Below, in pieces: positions 4,901 through 7,723 of a stretch of DNA of 7,723 bases. The notes under the pieces are model-generated. The model had not been told where the DNA came from and did not search any database. It saw only the letters and a list, made by a program, of their open reading frames with translations. The stretch is taken from assembly GCA_020438245.1 (NCBI GenBank), contig JAGQUY010000195.1:1-7723 (forward strand), read 5' to 3'. How positions within the stretch are numbered: position 1 is the stretch's first letter; each line of letters begins with the position of its first letter. Made by a program: the position numbers and the translations under genes. The DNA is from Bacteroidota bacterium. GTDB lineage: Bacteria; CLD3; SB21.

Positions 4901-7723
4901 CGACACATTGCTTTCCAGAGGAATAACTCCGGGAAACCAGAACTTGAGCCCTTTGCAACAAGCATATATTGACTCACTGCAACTTGCGTTTCCTTGGGGT
5001 CTCATCAATGTAAGTGCAGACGACCCGTTTGGCGACAACTGGGATCGTGATCAAGCACAGATTACAAACGTGAAGGTCATCACGGATGCGATCGAGAACA
5101 ACAATTTATCTTTCTTAAAGCCCAACGGGTTGCAGGGAAATGCCGCAGACGGAATCACCAAGATTCCGGACACCGAAGATCTTAACGGAAACGCTGTAAT
5201 TGACAACCGTAACAATTACTTGAGTTATTCTTTTTCAACAGACACCACAAGTGCTGATAAATCACTTATCATTGGGCGCGGCAAAGAAGACTGGGTGTTA
5301 TACCGAATTCCTATTTTCAAGACCGACACAACGGTCGGGGACGCAAAACTTGAAAACATTTCCAACGCCAGAATTTGGATAACCCCCGAATCCAATTCGA
5401 ACGACGTGATTGCATTGCAAATTGCAGAATTTCAATTCGTCACCAGTGAATGGACATTTGCCAACGAAACTCCGGGCGGGGTAGTTCTCGATCCCAATGG
5501 GAAGCAGCCCGATCCGGATGATGTGCGTCAGGTTGTTGAAATATCATCGATCAGTACCGAAGAGGGCGGCGAATACACGAAGCCTCCCGGGGTCAAAAGG
5601 GAGTTCCTAACCAATCAATCTTCGGATGGGCGCCGCCGAGAAACCAAGGAACAGTCTCTGAATCTCAAATTAAATAGCCTCCCTCCACTGGCTACCGCTC
5701 AAATTGTAAAAAGTTTCCGGGTACCGTTAGACTTCAGGAATTATGATAGACTGCGCATGTTCGTTCACGGTGATCGAAGCAACTCTGGCTCTATCGTTCT
5801 GCCGATAGACAATGACACGCCTGGCCCGATAAGTTACTTTCTAAGATTTGGCGACGGGTCATTCAATTATTATGAACTGGAGCTTCCGCTTTATCAGGAT
5901 TGGAACGAAAGGAACTTCCTTGATATTGATTTACAGGAGCTCTCAGCCCGAAAAATCGACCAGGATGTCCCTGCTGACGAATTCGGTATTCGGACATTTC
6001 CAATTGGAAATGGAAAGTTTGTTAGGATAAAGGGTAATCCGTCCCTCGCCAGTGTGAAATTGCTGACTCTTGGCGTTAACAACTACGAAACCTTGAGGCC
6101 GTATTCCGGCGATGTATGGTTTGATGAGTTGAGACTAACCAACGCCAATGACAAGCCGGGGCAAGCTGTCAAAGCCGCGCTGTCTTTCAATTTGTCAGAT
6201 TTCGGTTCGGTGAGCACCTATCTCCAGCATCAAACTGCAGAATTCAGAAGAATTGACGAACGACCCAATCCAAATGGAGCCAACACAACCTCTTGGAGTG
6301 TGACAGGCAATATTGGACTTCAAAAATTTCAACTGGAAAATTGGGGTATCACGTTACCTTTATCGTTTTCCGTCACATCCAGCAAATCGTCACCAAAGTT
6401 TCTGCCGGGCAATGACATTCTTGTATCTCAAGCATCCGATCAAAATCGCACGAACCTAATTTCTCTACGGACACAAGAAGTTTCCGTCAACGACAGCCTT
6501 TTACAGGTCCGATTGATTGGAACTGATACGGCCTACATTCGTCAGTTGGCTCTTGACAGTGCCGGAATTGACAGTTTGGTTCATTTCGCAGAGAATTTTG
6601 GAGATTCTTACAGGAGCTCTTCGTTGGCACGCAGTTTTAGTATAAGCTTTGGCAAAGCAAGAAACGAAAAGAATTTCTGGCTTGTACGCTATACGATTGA
6701 TCCGTTGAGCAGCTCGTTCAGTTACTCGTTGACAGAACAAAAGAACCCTCAGATTTTGTCCAAAGAAACGACGGTGTGGACCAGTCGGACCGCCTACTCG
6801 CTTCCTTTCAAAAAGAGAACCTGGAAGCCATTTCGGTGGACGCCATTGACAGGAGCCCCGATCATCGGCTCTTTATTGAAGAATTTTGGTGATACGGAAA
6901 TCAACTATGCCGTAATCAGTAATGTCTCAACTGATTTCTCATTGTCATCCACCGAAGACAAAACAGTTGAGCGCGGCACCTTTGGAACTCCAATTTACAA
7001 ACCGCAACTGTCAACACTAACATCCTCAAGGGGTTATGGCATATCAATTTCACCCTGGAACACAATCACATCAACCCTCAACGCAAAATACGACTCCGAT
7101 TTGCGAGGGTTGTCAGCTTCGGAAATTTTGACCGGCGTCGCCAAAGGTTTGAATCCTTTTGACGGTTTCAATGACTTCACATTCGACAAATCCATAGACA
7201 CCATACGTGGCGGTCAAACTCCGGATTCGCTCATTTTCAACCGCGACTTTTCGGCGACAAACAGCTTCAATATCACCTATACGCCGTTGAGTTTTTCTTT
7301 CCTGAGCCATTCCATAGCTTATACATCTAACGCTGCCTCACGTAGACAGCGCCCGCCGGTCACTCAGTTTAATGAGTCATCCACCATAAACCGAACGGTT
7401 CAGATTGACGCCGGATTCAGTCTTCGATCTTTTGTGTCCGTAGTAAAAGAGCCCTTTGGAACCACGTCAAAAAAATCTCCGCCAAAACCGGATGTTAAGA
7501 AAAGTCGGCGCGATCGGTTCAAGAGCTTAGGTTCCGAAACGAGCGGCTCTGAGGAGTCGAGCTCTTCGGAAGACACCTCCAAGGTCGGAACCGCATTTCG
7601 AAATGTGACCAAAAAGGTCGGATCGTTTGCCGATCGTGCATTGTCAACCATTAACGACGTACGTTTCAGTATTCGTTTTGATAACGGCTATGCCTTTTCC
7701 GGTTTGGATCGTCGCGTGGATCC
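1872..7723 (+). CDS. sprA: SprA (Sov) family T9SS outer-membrane translocon protein, 3' partial
   Basis: SprA is the giant beta-barrel (36 strands in Flavobacterium johnsoniae) that forms the outer-membrane channel of the type IX secretion system, which exports folded proteins and, in gliders, adhesins. One frame stays open for 1950 codons and leaves the window; the family is about 2400 residues, so roughly the last fifth is probably missing. In order: signal peptide (1-21); FGGDEVVVDATGNI (about 211-224); the SprA_N signature DQDSEREFDFEN...YTG...EAGN (about 272-304) and GLFGVK; a second module with LNYLNGYLTFPRLRPF (around 606-621) and ILEGSEEVVLNG (684-695); GGVAYVDDFE (848-857); Asp/Asn-rich loops (974-982, 1103-1111); LDFRNYDRLRMFVHGD (1286-1301); NYYELELPL (1332-1340); WFDELRL (1416-1422); then alternating aromatic/polar barrel strands. 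The start is GTG. A charged Ser/Glu/Lys insert lies near 1866-1904. TonB-dependent receptors lack these motifs. Partner genes (sprE, sprT, porV, plug) are not in the window. Confidence 0.93.
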   Translation, partial: MKIRNFWFFSALLLVSSSIVAQEDSVSISSSRYADRVEKSILRLIIGTTDLVGLNGPIQAGMSEDLLELANRSLAADTASSGGRFSLYPYKFFGAISINPNENYLLLKGSVVDFSQTQTLLPNYTVRTSLDSTGSYYLFADQYGRTQSPLLQPTLVSKDDYVKASFDFQARNLFNKSVASSVGTAESQAGGALELFRTSVTTNETFQKIFGGDEVVVDATGNINLSVSGEQQKTSNQNSTTGRNSTFTPKFEQRQRFNLRGTIGKKVEILFDQDSEREFDFENNIKVTYTGFDDEILQKLEAGNIDLSLPGTEFVTTGGQNKGLFGVKALFKFANLNVTTIASIQRGEKTRLTFKGGGTSTPINLKAQEYAKAKFFFLQEAYRDNYQNYSPNGIHIVSDANRIIGLQVYKFNPTSSSVPGSIPGIAINNITLLTDPNLRNYTKEQIQNMDNDGAVEGVFELVPADQYTYNDQLGILELRNSISPGTLLAAWFKTNSQTVGYIDDPTYLRLKLVWSNNPLPTDPSWTLEMKNVYDFRVTSLSEDDARTLKITYSPNFNRTTATTTITDRNGQTTSLLKILHVDEKAQATSSTGSDDIVDNDEYGYGLNYLNGYLTFPRLRPFDPEPGNLPGFSQEVYPLDTLHFPNIYDLARIPSNDAEFQKSDVFNIEMTTSKKSSSYNLGINILEGSEEVVLNGTQLTKDVDYVIDYFSGTIELLSPEASLPDANLEIRYEQAQLFQIEKKSIFGARAEYSLIDLGFGGNSFIGTTALFQSQSTINKRVQLGEEPFTNFVWDVNTNLDFEAKYLTKLVNYLPLVNSVAPSKINFRAEYAKIIPNPNTSNGLMKNDEGGVAYVDDFEAVKRTFPLGTTRKAWTFASTPVDRNPMDRGYLVWFQKQEPRSNISFLQTTAGDNVITLGLALQPTASNPKDSWGGIIKGFSTSAANELSNSRFIELWVKNYQGTAKIHIDIGQISEDQNGNSKADREVKSGLTIGFDERLDRGLDDYDDQQEADTLLSRGITPGNQNLSPLQQAYIDSLQLAFPWGLINVSADDPFGDNWDRDQAQITNVKVITDAIENNNLSFLKPNGLQGNAADGITKIPDTEDLNGNAVIDNRNNYLSYSFSTDTTSADKSLIIGRGKEDWVLYRIPIFKTDTTVGDAKLENISNARIWITPESNSNDVIALQIAEFQFVTSEWTFANETPGGVVLDPNGKQPDPDDVRQVVEISSISTEEGGEYTKPPGVKREFLTNQSSDGRRRETKEQSLNLKLNSLPPLATAQIVKSFRVPLDFRNYDRLRMFVHGDRSNSGSIVLPIDNDTPGPISYFLRFGDGSFNYYELELPLYQDWNERNFLDIDLQELSARKIDQDVPADEFGIRTFPIGNGKFVRIKGNPSLASVKLLTLGVNNYETLRPYSGDVWFDELRLTNANDKPGQAVKAALSFNLSDFGSVSTYLQHQTAEFRRIDERPNPNGANTTSWSVTGNIGLQKFQLENWGITLPLSFSVTSSKSSPKFLPGNDILVSQASDQNRTNLISLRTQEVSVNDSLLQVRLIGTDTAYIRQLALDSAGIDSLVHFAENFGDSYRSSSLARSFSISFGKARNEKNFWLVRYTIDPLSSSFSYSLTEQKNPQILSKETTVWTSRTAYSLPFKKRTWKPFRWTPLTGAPIIGSLLKNFGDTEINYAVISNVSTDFSLSSTEDKTVERGTFGTPIYKPQLSTLTSSRGYGISISPWNTITSTLNAKYDSDLRGLSASEILTGVAKGLNPFDGFNDFTFDKSIDTIRGGQTPDSLIFNRDFSATNSFNITYTPLSFSFLSHSIAYTSNAASRRQRPPVTQFNESSTINRTVQIDAGFSLRSFVSVVKEPFGTTSKKSPPKPDVKKSRRDRFKSLGSETSGSEESSSSEDTSKVGTAFRNVTKKVGSFADRALSTINDVRFSIRFDNGYAFSGLDRRVD
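4791..4823 (+). other. Calcium-loop-like motif 1 in SprA
   Basis: Residues 974-984 read DQNGNSKADRE, with oxygen-bearing side chains at loop positions 1, 3, 5 and 9, as in EF-hand/dockerin-type loops, but without the Glu at position 12. It is followed by the acidic stretch DERLDRGLDDYDDQQEAD. An Asp-rich loop after ISED appears to be a family trait; calcium binding here is inferred only. Confidence 0.4.
5178..5204 (+). other. Calcium-loop-like motif 2 in SprA
   Basis: Residues 1103-1111 read DLNGNAVID, repeating the D-x-N-G-N-x3-D spacing of the loop at residue 974. It lies in a segment (PDTEDLNGN...) whose counterpart I recall as conserved in SprA proteins, just before a beta-strand (YLSYSFST). 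Metal binding is not shown by the sequence. Confidence 0.4.
7467..7583 (+). other. Charged low-complexity insert in the SprA barrel region
   Basis: Residues about 1866-1904 form a basic Lys/Arg/Pro stretch (KKSPPKPDVKKSRRDRFK) followed at once by a Ser/Glu stretch (SETSGSEESSSSEDTSK). It has no beta-strand pattern and lies between barrel-like segments (DAGFSLRSFVSV before, DVRFSIRFDNGYAF after). It is probably a disordered loop or turn on one face of the membrane; which face cannot be told. Confidence 0.6.

Noticed and set aside
7400..7651. 83-codon open frame on the - strand near the right end
   Set aside because: It is the complement of the low-complexity charged tract of sprA; composition explains the lack of stops.
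1872..7723. Frameshift or pseudogene in the giant gene
   Set aside because: The same frame carries SprA motifs from residue 1 to the last codon without a stop, so the gene is intact as far as visible; the lack of an end is due to the window edge.
1872..7723. TonB-dependent receptor or LptD as alternative identity of the large barrel protein
   Set aside because: No TonB box, plug domain or LptD motifs are visible, whereas several SprA-specific blocks occur in the right order.

Overview
The window holds the 3' part of mnmG (gidA), a complete rsmG (gidB), a 139-bp intergenic gap, and the first 1950 codons of sprA. sprA encodes the giant outer-membrane translocon protein of the type IX secretion system (T9SS) and runs off the right edge. 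All genes are on the + strand, and no RNA gene, mobile element, CRISPR array or broken gene is visible.

Organism: SprA is characteristic of Bacteroidota and related phyla of the Fibrobacterota-Chlorobiota-Bacteroidota (FCB) group. The SprA signature blocks here are recognisable but divergent: the N-terminal block reads FDQDSEREFDFEN, where I recall a form like YNTxxTFxFxN in flavobacterial SprA. With the unusual gene neighbourhood and a base composition that looks intermediate by eye, this suggests an FCB-group bacterium, possibly outside classical Bacteroidota. The phylum cannot be fixed from this sequence alone.

Layout: positions 1-1082 encode the C-terminal 359 residues of MnmG, from the RYCPSIEDK motif to the stop. 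rsmG (1082-1732) starts inside the mnmG stop codon (TGATG), so the two are a translationally coupled pair of RNA-modification genes, one acting on tRNA U34 and one on 16S rRNA G527. The gap at 1733-1871 holds a plausible sigma-70-like promoter, with a 12-bp perfect palindrome over its -10 region, and a Shine-Dalgarno-like GGTGA before the GTG start of sprA. From 1872 to 7723 one uninterrupted frame encodes a signal peptide, the N-terminal SprA modules and much of the large beta-barrel.

The genes do not form one pathway. mnmG-rsmG is housekeeping translation-quality machinery, often found near the replication origin beside parAB. Here sprA sits where parAB often lies. I found no wholly undescribed system. 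The points most worth a second look are the divergent SprA and its location, two calcium-loop-like motifs in SprA, a strongly charged low-complexity insert near the right end, and an altered conserved motif in MnmG.
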